From the NCBI RefSeq assembly GCF_019263705.2, contig NZ_JADQDK010000001.1, forward strand, positions 5,890,001 to 5,954,000: a DNA stretch of 64,000 bases, written 5' to 3'. The translations under genes were made by a program, and so were the position numbers. Shown here piece after piece: positions 1-8,142 of the stretch (positions are counted from its first letter, which is position 1; each line of letters begins with the position of its first letter). The DNA comes from Pseudonocardia abyssalis. Its GTDB lineage: Bacteria > Actinomycetota > Actinomycetes > Mycobacteriales > Pseudonocardiaceae. The notes beneath the pieces are model-generated. The model did not search any database. It worked only from the letters and a program-made list of their open reading frames with translations, and was not told the DNA's origin.

Positions 1-1194
1 GCGCAGGCGCTTCGCCGCGAGCGACGAGCGCAGGCGGGCCCGCAGCACCACCGCGCTGAACGGCTTGGGCAGGTAGTCGGTGGCGCCGAGGTCGATGCAG
101 CGCACCACGGCGTCCAGCTCGTGCACGGCCGACACCATGATCACCGGGAGGTGGTCGAGCCGCGGGTCGGCCTTGATCGCGGCCAGCGTCGCGAAGCCGT
201 CCAGCACGGGCATGACGACGTCGAGCAGCACGACGTCGACGTCCGCGGTGCGCAGCAGGTCCAGGGCCCGCTTGCCGTTCTCGACGGCCACCACCTCGTG
301 CCCCAGACCGGTCAGCGCGGTGACGAGCAGGCGCCGGTTCACCCCGGAGTCGTCGACGACGAGCACGCGGCCCGGCTCGTCGTCCGGCTCGACGAACGCC
401 GGACCGTCGAGCACGGGTCCCGGCGGCGCCCAGGCCAGGGCGGGGTCGTGGCGCAGCACGCCGCGCTGCAGCTCCCGCAGCGATGCCCCCGGCTCCAGAC
501 CGAGCTCGTCGCGGAGCAGGTGGCGGCCCGCGGCGTAGACGGCGAGCGCGTCGGCCTGGCGCCCGGAGCGGTACAGCGCCAGCATCAGCTGCGCCCGCAC
601 CCGCTCCCGCAGCGGATGGGTGTCGACGCGCTGCTCCAGCTCGGCGACGACCGCCGCGTGCCGGCCGAGCACGAGATCGGCGTCGACGCGGTCCTCCGCG
701 CAGGACAGGCGGAGCTCGTCGAGCCGGGCCGCCTCGGCGCGGGCGAACGGGGCGTCGGCGACGTCGGCGAGCGCGGCGTCGCGCCACAGCGCCTCGGCCG
801 CGGCCAGGAGGTCGGCCGCGCGCTCGGCGTCGTCGTCGCGCAGGGCGGCCCGGCCGTCCCCGGCGAGCCGGACGAACTCGACGGCGTCGATCGCGTCGGT
901 GCGCAGCACGTATCCGGGGGCGGCGGTGACCAGTAGGTCGGCCGGGGCCCCGCGCGGCCGGTCCGGTTCGAGCGCCCGGCGCAGGTTGGAGACGAACACC
1001 TGCACGGTGGCGGCCGCGCGAGGCGGGGGATCGTGCGGCCACAGGTCGTCGATGAGCTGGTCGAGCGACACCACCCGGCCGGCCCGGACCAGCAGCGCGG
1101 AGAGCAGCGCGCGCTGCTTGCGGCCCCCGAGCTCCACCCGGCGGCCGTCGCGCCACGCCTCGACCGGGCCGAGCAGCCGGAACTCGATCAGCAC
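1..1194 (-). CDS. SARP/BTAD transcriptional regulator fused to a receiver domain (partial at left edge)
   Basis: About 398 residues are visible. The GTG start at 1194 follows GGGAGG in the minus strand. The N-terminus (residues 1-95) is an OmpR-type winged helix of the SARP kind, opening with LIEFRLLGPVEAW and containing GRKQRALLSALLVRAG. A bacterial transcriptional activation domain follows (about 96-250). From about residue 275 there is a CheY-like receiver with the acidic pair VLVVDDS, the phospho-acceptor in VVLLDVVMP and the conserved lysine in YLPKPF. The reading frame is still open at base 1, so another output domain such as a cyclase may follow. SARPs activate transcription, often of secondary-metabolite genes. 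A receiver C-terminal to the BTAD domain is less common and suggests control by phosphorylation. The target genes are unknown. The frame is antisense to several spurious plus-strand frames. Confidence 0.85.
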   Translation of the reverse strand, partial: MLIEFRLLGPVEAWRDGRRVELGGRKQRALLSALLVRAGRVVSLDQLIDDLWPHDPPPRAAATVQVFVSNLRRALEPDRPRGAPADLLVTAAPGYVLRTDAIDAVEFVRLAGDGRAALRDDDAERAADLLAAAEALWRDAALADVADAPFARAEAARLDELRLSCAEDRVDADLVLGRHAAVVAELEQRVDTHPLRERVRAQLMLALYRSGRQADALAVYAAGRHLLRDELGLEPGASLRELQRGVLRHDPALAWAPPGPVLDGPAFVEPDDEPGRVLVVDDSGVNRRLLVTALTGLGHEVVAVENGKRALDLLRTADVDVVLLDVVMPVLDGFATLAAIKADPRLDHLPVIMVSAVHELDAVVRCIDLGATDYLPKPFSAVVLRARLRSSLAAKRLR

Positions 1195-1272
1195 GCGGCC
1201 CTCCCGTCCGACGACGGGTCAGCCAAGTACGCGCTCGCTCCGGACGTGTGTCGCCCGGGTTACGAGGAGGGG

Positions 1273-1728
1273 TCAGAAGGACTTGCTGCTGGGGCGGTTG
1301 CGCAGGGCGGCGACGTAGTCGTCGGGTGCGCCGGCCTGCTCGGCGGCGTCGGCGAGCACCCCGAGGTAGCGGGCGCTGGGCTCGCCGCCCTCGTAGTCGT
1401 TGAGCACGTAGATCCACGCGAGGACGTCGCCCTCGAGCGTGTGCACCCGCAGGCGCAGCTTCTTGTGCATCCCGAGCTCGCCGCCCTCCCAGCGGTCGAG
1501 CTGCGAGGCGTCCTGGTCGGTGACGTCGTAGATGACGACGAACACCTGCTCACCCGGCGCCTCGACGACGGTCGACAGCGCGCCCTCCCAGGCGTAGTCG
1601 GTGCCGCCGAACGTGAGGCGCCACCCCTGCAACCACCCGGTTCCCGCCATCGGCGAGTGGGGAGCGCGCTGCTTCATCTGGGCGGGGTCCATGTTCGACC
1701 CGTAAGCGGCGTAGAGCGGCACCGGCAC
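1273..1728 (-). CDS. Gamma-glutamylcyclotransferase-like (GGCT/AIG2 fold) protein
   Basis: 151 residues. The N-terminal motif YAAYGSNMDP is the glycine-rich YGSN signature of the gamma-glutamylcyclotransferase fold, which binds the gamma-glutamyl moiety. The rest (WRLTFGGTDY, a long beta-rich core, YGYL-like strand AWIYVLNDYEGG) fits the family length. Members convert gamma-glutamyl amino acids or glutathione-derived peptides to 5-oxoproline; some actinobacterial members are uncharacterised. It is divergent from the LpdA-like gene with 35 bp between the two starts, so the promoters must be short or overlapping. The substrate cannot be told from the sequence. Confidence 0.8.
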   Translation of the reverse strand: MPVPLYAAYGSNMDPAQMKQRAPHSPMAGTGWLQGWRLTFGGTDYAWEGALSTVVEAPGEQVFVVIYDVTDQDASQLDRWEGGELGMHKKLRLRVHTLEGDVLAWIYVLNDYEGGEPSARYLGVLADAAEQAGAPDDYVAALRNRPSSKSF

Positions 1729-1763
1729 AGGGTAGTGCTCATCCGCCCGCGTACGGTGATCGG

Positions 1764-3173
1764 GTGACTCGCATCGTGATCATGGGCGGTGGCCCGGCCG
1801 GCTACGAGGCGGCACTGGTGGCGGCGCAGCACGGCAGCGACGTGACCGTCGTCGAGCAGGAGGGCATGGGCGGAGCCTGCGTCCTGCACGACTGCGTGCC
1901 GTCCAAGACGTTCATCTCCTCCGCCGGGATCCGCGTCGACCTGCACCGTGCCCCCGAGCTCGGCCTCACCGCCGGGCCCGACTCCGTGGGCGTCGACCTG
2001 CCGCGGGTCAACAGCCGGGTCAAGGGCCTCGCGCTCGCCCAGTCCGCCGACGTGCGGGCGCGCGTCGAGCGCGAGGGCGTGCGGATCGTCCGCGGCACCG
2101 CCACCTTCACCGACGAACCGGCGGCCCGCGCGCCGCACGTCGTCGAGTCGCGCACGGCCGACGGCACCCGCGAGATCCATCCCGCCGACGTCGTGCTGAT
2201 CGCCACCGGCGCCACCCCCCGCGTCCTCGACGACGCCCGCCCCGACGGCGAGCGCATCCTCACCTGGCGCGACCTCTACGACCTCCCCGAGCTGCCCGAG
2301 CACCTGATCGTCGTCGGGTCGGGCGTCACGGGCGCGGAGTTCGTGTCGGCCTACGTCGAGATCGGCGTGCGTGTCACGCTGGTCTCCAGCCGCGACCGCG
2401 TGCTCCCCGGTGAGGACGCCGACGCCTCCGCTGTGCTGCAGGACGTGTTCGCCGAGCGGGGCGTGGAGATCCTCGGGCAGGCGCGGGCCGACTCGGTGCG
2501 CCGCACCGAGGACGGCGACGGGGTCGTCGTGACGCTCGCCGACGGCCGCACCGTCACCGGCTCGCACGCGCTGATGACGGTCGGATCGGTGCCCAACACC
2601 GCCGATCTCGGGCTGGAGAAGATCGGCGTCGAGACCGACCGCGGCGGGTTCATCCCCGTCGACCGGGTGTCGCGGACGAGCGTCCCCGGCGTCTACGCGG
2701 CGGGCGACTGCACCGGCCTGCTCATGCTCGCCTCCGTCGCGGCGATGCAGGGGCGGATCGCGATGTGGCACGCGCTCGGTGAGGGTGTCGCGCCGATCAA
2801 GCTCAAGACGGTGGCGTCGGCGGTGTTCACCCGCCCGGAGATCGCGACCGTCGGGATCAGCCAGCGGGCGATCGACGCGGGCGAGGTCCCCGCGCGGACG
2901 ATCATGCTGCCGCTCTCGACGAACCCCCGCGCGAAGATGCAGGGGCTGCGGCGCGGGTTCGTGAAGCTGTTCTGCCGCCCGGCCACCGGCGTGGTCGTCG
3001 GCGGGGTCGTCGTGGCGCCGGTGGCGAGCGAGCTGATCCTGCCGATCGCGCTGGCGGTGCAGAACGGCCTCACCGTCGACGACCTGGCGTACACGTTCTC
3101 CGTGTACCCGTCGCTGTCCGGCTCGATCACCGAGGCCGGCCGCCAGCTGATGCGCCACGGTGATCTCGACTGA
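1764..3173 (+). CDS. lpdA: LpdA-type NAD(P)H-quinone dehydrogenase / flavoprotein disulfide reductase
   Basis: 469 residues, GTG start. Residues 5-12 carry the FAD-binding GGGPAGYEAA; a second Rossmann motif (VVGSGVTGAEF) binds NAD(P)H, and YAAGDCTG contacts FAD. The protein matches remembered M. tuberculosis LpdA (Rv3303c) along its whole length, including ERILTWR, LMTVGSVPNT and a C-terminus ending HGDLD. LpdA of M. tuberculosis is an NAD(P)H:quinone reductase rather than a true lipoamide dehydrogenase. Here the redox region reads ACVLHDCVPSK, keeping both cysteines in a CX4C spacing, but the C-terminal catalytic His is replaced (VYPSLSGS). Dehydrogenase activity with an altered disulfide role is inferred. 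It is a monocistronic gene divergent from the GGCT-like gene. Confidence 0.88.
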   Translation: MTRIVIMGGGPAGYEAALVAAQHGSDVTVVEQEGMGGACVLHDCVPSKTFISSAGIRVDLHRAPELGLTAGPDSVGVDLPRVNSRVKGLALAQSADVRARVEREGVRIVRGTATFTDEPAARAPHVVESRTADGTREIHPADVVLIATGATPRVLDDARPDGERILTWRDLYDLPELPEHLIVVGSGVTGAEFVSAYVEIGVRVTLVSSRDRVLPGEDADASAVLQDVFAERGVEILGQARADSVRRTEDGDGVVVTLADGRTVTGSHALMTVGSVPNTADLGLEKIGVETDRGGFIPVDRVSRTSVPGVYAAGDCTGLLMLASVAAMQGRIAMWHALGEGVAPIKLKTVASAVFTRPEIATVGISQRAIDAGEVPARTIMLPLSTNPRAKMQGLRRGFVKLFCRPATGVVVGGVVVAPVASELILPIALAVQNGLTVDDLAYTFSVYPSLSGSITEAGRQLMRHGDLD

Positions 3174-3241
3174 GCCGCGACCTCGACTGAGGGTCGACTC
3201 GGGGGTTTCCCCGATACCGCGGGCGAGGTGACGGTCCGACG

Positions 3242-3616
3242 ATGGACGGCATGAGCATCCAGCCCGTCACGTCGTCGCAGATCCCCGTCGTCCCGGTGGC
3301 CGTGGCCGCGGTCGGCGCCCAGCTCGTCGACAACGTCGCGATCTTCCTGATCCCGCCGACCGCGTTCGTGCTCGGCCCGCTCGCCGGGCTGCTCGCGATC
3401 GCGCTGACGGCTGCGGGCGCCCGCGCGGTCACCCGCGGTCGCAGCGGCCCCGTGATCGCCCGCACCGGGCTCGCCGTGGGCGCCGGATCGGCGTTCCTCG
3501 GGCTGCTCGTCGGCGGGCTGGGGTTCGTCGCGCTGCTGCTGGCCGGGGTCACGGTGCTGGCCGGGGTCGCGGGCGCCGTCGCCGGGCGGGGTCCGACGGC
3601 GTCGCGCCTTCCGTGA
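3242..3616 (+). CDS. Small hydrophobic membrane protein, unknown function
   Basis: 124 residues if ATG 3242 is used; ATG 3251 is an alternative. A GAGGTGA sequence lies upstream of 3242. After a short polar N-terminus there are three or four predicted membrane segments: roughly residues 18-38, 40-60, 72-95 and 96-115, rich in Ala, Gly, Leu and Val. A basic turn (RAVTRGRSGPV) sits in the middle. No catalytic motif and no family was recognised. It is followed directly by a strong inverted repeat at 3621-3660, which supports it being a transcription unit of its own. Confidence 0.55.
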   Translation: MDGMSIQPVTSSQIPVVPVAVAAVGAQLVDNVAIFLIPPTAFVLGPLAGLLAIALTAAGARAVTRGRSGPVIARTGLAVGAGSAFLGLLVGGLGFVALLLAGVTVLAGVAGAVAGRGPTASRLP

Positions 3617-3620
3617 GCCC

Positions 3621-3660
3621 GTGCGCGCAGAGGGCGGCCAGGACCGCCTTCTCCGCGCAC
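3621..3660. terminator. Bidirectional stem-loop terminator
   Basis: The arms GTGCGCGCAGAGGGCGG and CCGCCTTCTCCGCGCAC pair over 17 positions with two mismatches around a 6-nt loop. It lies between two convergent genes, the membrane protein ending at 3616 and the TerD-VWA gene ending at 3668, so it probably ends both transcripts. No U tract follows, which is usual in high-GC actinobacteria. Confidence 0.7.
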
Positions 3661-3667
3661 AGGGGCG

Positions 3668-4948
3668 TCAGCCCAGCACCCCGGCCGCCCGTGCGGCGGT
3701 GATCCAGGACGGGAACTCGGCGAGCAGCCGGTCGTAGAGCTCGGCGTCGGGGACCGCGTCGATGTCGTCGACGGCGAAGAAGCCGACGTTGTCGACACGG
3801 CGCCCGGTCATCGTGTCGAGCTTCTCCAGCACGCCGAACCGGTTGTGCCGCCCGAGCCCGACGAACTGCCAGAACACCGGCTCGTCGACGGCGGCGCGCA
3901 GCTCCCGTTCGATCTCGCGGTTGCGGGTGATCCCGCCGTCGGAGAAGAACAGCACGAGCGTCGGCACCGGGGTGGGCGTCGACGCGACGAAGGACCGGAT
4001 CTGCGCGATCACCTTCGGCTCGTCGTTGGACCCGCCGACCACCGCCATGTCGACCTGCCCGGGCTCCAGGTCCCGCGGGCGCCTGCGGATCCGGAACTCC
4101 CCGACGCGCACGTGCAGCCGGACCCACTCCGGCAGGTCGTCGACGGCGAGGTCGGGCAGCCGAGCCGGGTTCGTGGCGAACGTCCAGGCCTGCAGTGCGC
4201 CGTCGTCGTCCAGGGCCGCGGCGACCGCGGCCATCCGCTCCACCACCCGGCCGACGACACCGTCGCGGTAGAGGCGGCTCATCGAGCCGGACGCGTCCAG
4301 CGCCAGCACCACGCGGGCGGCGACCCCGCGGGCCCCGTGCTCCTCCAGCGACACCACGACCTGGCGGGTGCGCAGGTCCAGGCGTTTGCGCAGGTCGATC
4401 GGCAACCGGTCCTCGACGACCGGGGGCGCGGGCTCGTCGTCGACGGTGATCCCGTGGTCTCCGGCCAGCCCGGCGAGCCCGGACGCGTACCCCTGGCCGA
4501 TCGCCCGGAACTTCCACGCCCCGCCGCGGCGGTACAGCTCGCCGCCGATGAACGCGGTCTCCGTCGACGCCGTCATGGCGAACTCGGCGACGATCCCGCG
4601 CCCGTCGGCGTCGGTCAGCCGGAGCGTCAGGCCGGGGACGTCGCCGAACGTGCCGCCGTCGGCCGACGCGGCCAGCACGACGCGGTCGACGGTGTCCTCC
4701 ACCCGTCCCAGGTCGACGTGCAGGGTGTCGGCACCCACGGCCTTCCCCGTGTGCCGCACCGCCCCGGACGCGTGCTCGGGCTGGTTGTAGAACACGAGGT
4801 CGGCGTCGGACCGGACGCGGCCGTCGGCGTCCAGGAGCAGGGCGGACGCGTCGATGTCGGGCAGGCCGGGACGGTCCGACCAGCTCAGGGAGACGTCGAG
4901 GCGCCGGGCGGCGACGCCGGTGTTGGCGCCCTTCGTCAGCGCGGTCAT
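3668..4948 (-). CDS. TerD-family protein with C-terminal von Willebrand A domain
   Basis: 426 residues from ATG 4948. That start gives [10 protein letters not shown], the typical opening of TerD proteins; the upstream in-frame ATG at 5002 would lie in a palindrome. Residues about 1-190 form a TerD domain ([45 protein letters not shown]), a fold that binds calcium in known members. Residues about 225-420 are a VWA domain with the MIDAS motif DASGSMS and FFSDGGIT. The arrangement matches the TerD plus TerF C-terminal VWA proteins of the tellurite-resistance/stress group. These proteins act in metal or stress response modules, but the precise role is not known. No other ter genes are in the window. 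Confidence 0.85.
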   Translation of the reverse strand: MTALTKGANTGVAARRLDVSLSWSDRPGLPDIDASALLLDADGRVRSDADLVFYNQPEHASGAVRHTGKAVGADTLHVDLGRVEDTVDRVVLAASADGGTFGDVPGLTLRLTDADGRGIVAEFAMTASTETAFIGGELYRRGGAWKFRAIGQGYASGLAGLAGDHGITVDDEPAPPVVEDRLPIDLRKRLDLRTRQVVVSLEEHGARGVAARVVLALDASGSMSRLYRDGVVGRVVERMAAVAAALDDDGALQAWTFATNPARLPDLAVDDLPEWVRLHVRVGEFRIRRRPRDLEPGQVDMAVVGGSNDEPKVIAQIRSFVASTPTPVPTLVLFFSDGGITRNREIERELRAAVDEPVFWQFVGLGRHNRFGVLEKLDTMTGRRVDNVGFFAVDDIDAVPDAELYDRLLAEFPSWITAARAAGVLG

Positions 4949-4962
4949 GGGGCGATCATGCC

Positions 4963-5002
4963 GTGCGCGGAAACCGTGGTCCGGACCACGGTTTCCGCGC
5001 AC
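4963..5002. terminator. 40-bp perfect palindrome, probable terminator
   Basis: GTGCGCGGAAACCGTGGTCC is followed immediately by its exact reverse complement, giving a 20-bp arm with no spacer. It sits between the end of the decayed exonuclease gene (5010) and the start of the TerD-VWA gene (4948), both on the minus strand, so it would terminate upstream transcription. Its outer bases GTGCGCGG...CCGCGCAC are also those of the 3621-3660 stem. Confidence 0.65.
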
Positions 5003-5009
5003 GAGGGGT

Positions 5010-5471
5010 TCAGCTGGCCAGGGGCACTCGGCACGAGGCCAGCGAACACAGGGTCGAGCAGTCGAGCCGGTCGTGCAGTACCGGGTCGAGGAGGGTATCC
5101 GCGAACGGCCAGTGGCCGATGAAGCGCTGCAGGTACCAGTAGACGAACACGTAGTCGGCTCGTGCGGGGTCGGCGACGAACGACGGGGTCCCGGCGAGCT
5201 TCTCGATCCACCGGGTGTAGTCGATCATCGCGGGGGCGGGGGGACGGGATGCGCGGCGGGTGTGCAGCCAGTCGTCGGCCCTGGCCCGCCAGTGGGACAG
5301 GGCGATCGGGTGGAGCGTGGCGCCGGGCAGTTCGCGCACGTTCGCGGTGAACGTACTGATCAGGACCCCGTGGCCGGTGAAGGCCGCCGAGGTCAGGGTG
5401 AGCAGGGAGTGCGGGCCCGGGATGGGCCCGTCGGTGTGGATGTGGGTCGTGACGAACGGGTCGGGGGGCAT
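5010..5471 (-). pseudogene. Decayed DnaQ-like 3'-5' exonuclease
   Basis: 153 residues from ATG 5471. The sequence HTDGPIPGPHSLLTL, then a central region ending [18 protein letters not shown], matches a small actinobacterial exonuclease family with a DEDD fold. In that family the first motif is normally DxET/SDGP; here the corresponding stretch is HIHTDGP, so the metal-binding Asp and Glu both appear to be His. After WPFADT the protein departs from the family pattern (expected ALDIK-type motif) into [14 protein letters not shown], consistent with a frameshift or replaced C-terminus. I infer an inactive gene. The comparison is from memory of the family, so an alignment is needed to exclude a true variant. 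Confidence 0.5.
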
Positions 5472-5713
5472 GACGGATCCTGGTCGCCTGGTGGGCCGGA
5501 GCCCTGCTGATCGGGGGCGTCCGCACGGCGCGGCCTGAGCCTGCGTGGTGCGGGGGGATCCGCGGCGCGGTCGTCCGCGTGGCGGAGTAACCGGGCCCCG
5601 TGGATGGACACACGGGTACTTCACTGCTGTCCGCTATGCACTTGTCCAGCACGGTGCGGGGTCGCTGTGGATCAACCTGGCCCGTCGACGTTAAACGCGT
5701 GTGTGTTCGGGCG

Positions 5714-6250
5714 TCAACGATCCGTCGCCAGGAGGCCCGTGACGACCACGTCGTGGTAGGTGCCGTCGGCCAGCCAGGCGTCGCGCATGCGGCCCTCGGG
5801 GCGGAAGCCGCACTTCTCCGCGACCCGGCCGGACGCGGTGTTGCCCGCGGCCCACAGGTAGCCGACGCGGTGCAGCCCCAGCCCGGCGAACCCGAAGCGC
5901 AGCACGGCCGACAGGGCCGTGGTGATCATGCCGGTGCCGCGGGCGGCGGGCAGGGCCCAGCACGCGGCCTCGGCCTGGGCCATCGGCAGGTCGACGTGGT
6001 CGAGCGAGACCTCGCCCAGCATCTCGCCGGTCGTGGGCTCGCAGACGGCCCAGGTATAGCGCTCGTCGCGGGCCCAGTCGAGGGCGCGGCGCCGGATGTA
6101 GGCGTCGGCCTCGGCCGGGTCGGCGGGCGGTCGGTGCCGCCAGCGCCGGATCTCCGGATCGAGGCAGGACGCGAGCACGGCCGGACCGTCGTTCATCCGG
6201 TCGTCGGCGCGCGGCACCCGGAGGTACCACGCGCCGGCGTTGATCTCCAC
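5714..6250 (-). CDS. GNAT acetyltransferase, RimJ/RimL type
   Basis: 178 residues with a GTG start. The fold follows the RimJ/RimL layout: an N-terminal strand LRVPRADD, the motif GEVSLDHVD, an acetyl-CoA loop around ARGTGMITTALSAVLRFGF and the helix-strand GNTASGRVAEKCGFRPEGRMRDAW that is diagnostic of this subfamily. Such enzymes acetylate N-terminal or side-chain amines of proteins or small molecules. The substrate is unknown. The gene ends 13 bp downstream of the accA stop on the same strand, so co-transcription with accA is likely. Confidence 0.85.
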   Translation of the reverse strand: MEINAGAWYLRVPRADDRMNDGPAVLASCLDPEIRRWRHRPPADPAEADAYIRRRALDWARDERYTWAVCEPTTGEMLGEVSLDHVDLPMAQAEAACWALPAARGTGMITTALSAVLRFGFAGLGLHRVGYLWAAGNTASGRVAEKCGFRPEGRMRDAWLADGTYHDVVVTGLLATDR

Positions 6251-6263
6251 CGCGTCCAGAGGA

Positions 6264-8027
6264 CTAGTCCTTGATCTCGCAGATCACGGTGCCCTGGGTG
6301 ACCGAGGCGCCCTGCTCCGCCGAGAGGCCCGTGACGGTGCCGTCCTTGTGCGCGGTGACCGGGTTCTCCATCTTCATGGCCTCCAGCACGACGACGAGGT
6401 CGCCCGCGGAGACGGTGTCGCCGTCGGCGACGGCCACCTTGATGATCGTGCCCTGCATCGGCGCGGTGACGGAGTCGCCCGACGCCGCGCTGCCGCCCTT
6501 GCCCCCGCCGCGCTTGCGCGGGGCCGCCTTCGCCGTGGCACCGCCGCCCCCGCCGCCGAACGCGATGTCGCCGGGCAGCGAGACCTCCAGGCGCCGTCCG
6601 CCGACCTCGACGACGACCGACTGCCGGGGCGCGGTCTCCTCGTCGGCACCCTCGCCGCCCTCGAACGGCGGGACCTGGTTGTCCCACTCGGTCTCGATCC
6701 ACCGGGTGTGGACGGTGAACTCCTCACCGGCGAACGCCGGGTCCGCCACCACGGCGCGGTGGAAGGGCAGGACCGTGGCCATACCCTCGACCTGGAACTC
6801 CGCCAGCGCGCGGCGCGAGCGCTCCAGCGCCTGCGCGCGGTCGGAGCCGGTGACGATCAGCTTCGCCAGCAGCGAGTCGAACTGCCCGCCGATGACGGAG
6901 CCGGACTCGACGCCCGCGTCGACGCGGACGCCCGGGCCGGCCGGGAACGAGATCGACGTGACGGTGCCGGGGGCGGGCAGGAAGCCGCGGCCCGCGTCCT
7001 CGCCGTTGATCCGGAACTCGATCGAGTGCCCGCGCGGCTCCGGGTCCTCCAGCAGGTTCAGCTCGAGGCCCTCGGCGATGCGGAACTGCTCGCGGACGAG
7101 GTCGAGCCCGCTGGTCTCCTCCGAGACCGGGTGTTCGACCTGCAGCCGGGTGTTGACCTCCAGGAACGAGATCAGCCCGTCCTGGCCGACGAGGAACTCG
7201 ACGGTGCCCGCACCGTGGTAGTCGGCCTCCTTGCAGATGGCCTTCGACGCCTCGTGGATGGTGGCGCGCTGCTCGTCGGACAGGAACGGCGCGGGTGCCT
7301 CCTCGACGAGCTTCTGGAAGCGGCGCTGCAGCGAGCAGTCGCGGGTGCCGACGACGATCACGTTGCCGTGGGTGTCGGCCAGCACCTGCGCCTCGACGTG
7401 GCGGGGCTTGTCGAGGTAGCGCTCGACGAAGCACTCGCCGCGCCCGAACGCCGCGGTGGCCTCGCGGACCGCCGAGTCGTAGAGCTCGGCGATCTCCTTC
7501 TCCTCGCGCGCGACCTTCATGCCGCGCCCGCCGCCGCCGAACGCCGCCTTGATCGCGACCGGGAGACCGTGCTCCTTGGCGAACGCGATCACCTCGTCGG
7601 AGCCCGAGACGGGGTCGTTCGTGCCGGGGACCAGCGGGGCGCCCGCGCGGGTGGCGATGTGGCGGGCGGTGACCTTGTCGCCAAGGTCGCGGATGGCCTG
7701 CGGCGTCGGGCCGATCCAGGTGATGTCCGCGTCGATGACGGCCTGGGCGAAGTCGGCGTTCTCCGACAGGAAGCCGTAGCCGGGGTGGATGCCGTCGGCG
7801 CCCGCCTGCTTCGCGGCGTCGACGACCTTCGCGATGTCGAGGTAGGACTCGGCGGCGGTCGAGCCGCCGAGCGCGAACGCCTCGTCGGCCAACCGGACGA
7901 ACGGGGCGTCCCGGTCCGGGTCGGCGTAGACCGCGACGCTGCCGATGCCGGCGTCGGCGCAGGCCCGGATGACGCGGACGGCGATCTCCCCGCGGTTCGC
8001 GACGAGAACCTTGGTCAAGCGCGGCAC
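6264..8027 (-). CDS. accA3: Acyl-CoA carboxylase alpha subunit (biotin carboxylase + biotin carrier)
   Basis: 587 residues, GTG start after GGGAGG. Residues 1-450 form the ATP-grasp biotin carboxylase: [41 protein letters not shown] and the catalytic [12 protein letters not shown](S)E. A Gly/Lys-rich linker at about 490-505 leads to the biotin carrier domain, with the biotinylation motif EAMKMEN (Lys near 552). The AccA-type subunit partners the AccD/AccE subunits encoded at 16.7-18.7 kb to make malonyl- or methylmalonyl-CoA for fatty and mycolic acid synthesis. The family is the AccA3 type by layout and location, but other AccA paralogues cannot be excluded. BirA at 21044 would attach the biotin. 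Confidence 0.95.
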   Translation of the reverse strand: MPRLTKVLVANRGEIAVRVIRACADAGIGSVAVYADPDRDAPFVRLADEAFALGGSTAAESYLDIAKVVDAAKQAGADGIHPGYGFLSENADFAQAVIDADITWIGPTPQAIRDLGDKVTARHIATRAGAPLVPGTNDPVSGSDEVIAFAKEHGLPVAIKAAFGGGGRGMKVAREEKEIAELYDSAVREATAAFGRGECFVERYLDKPRHVEAQVLADTHGNVIVVGTRDCSLQRRFQKLVEEAPAPFLSDEQRATIHEASKAICKEADYHGAGTVEFLVGQDGLISFLEVNTRLQVEHPVSEETSGLDLVREQFRIAEGLELNLLEDPEPRGHSIEFRINGEDAGRGFLPAPGTVTSISFPAGPGVRVDAGVESGSVIGGQFDSLLAKLIVTGSDRAQALERSRRALAEFQVEGMATVLPFHRAVVADPAFAGEEFTVHTRWIETEWDNQVPPFEGGEGADEETAPRQSVVVEVGGRRLEVSLPGDIAFGGGGGGATAKAAPRKRGGGKGGSAASGDSVTAPMQGTIIKVAVADGDTVSAGDLVVVLEAMKMENPVTAHKDGTVTGLSAEQGASVTQGTVICEIKD

Positions 8028-8142
8028 GTTGCGGCCTCCCTGTCGATGACCGGGGATCCCGTGCCCCGGCGCAAGTTACCGGGGAGTCTAGGCATGACGG
8101 CCGCGCGCGCTGGACGAAGGCGGGTGTGGCGTGGACGACGTC

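Noticed and set aside
1674..3158. Minus-strand frame of 494 codons over lpdA
   Set aside because: Low-complexity His/Asp/Arg-rich product antisense to a well-supported flavoprotein.
4963..5002. tRNA or other structured RNA gene
   Set aside because: The 40-bp palindrome has a single stem with no loop features of a tRNA; terminator is the simpler reading.
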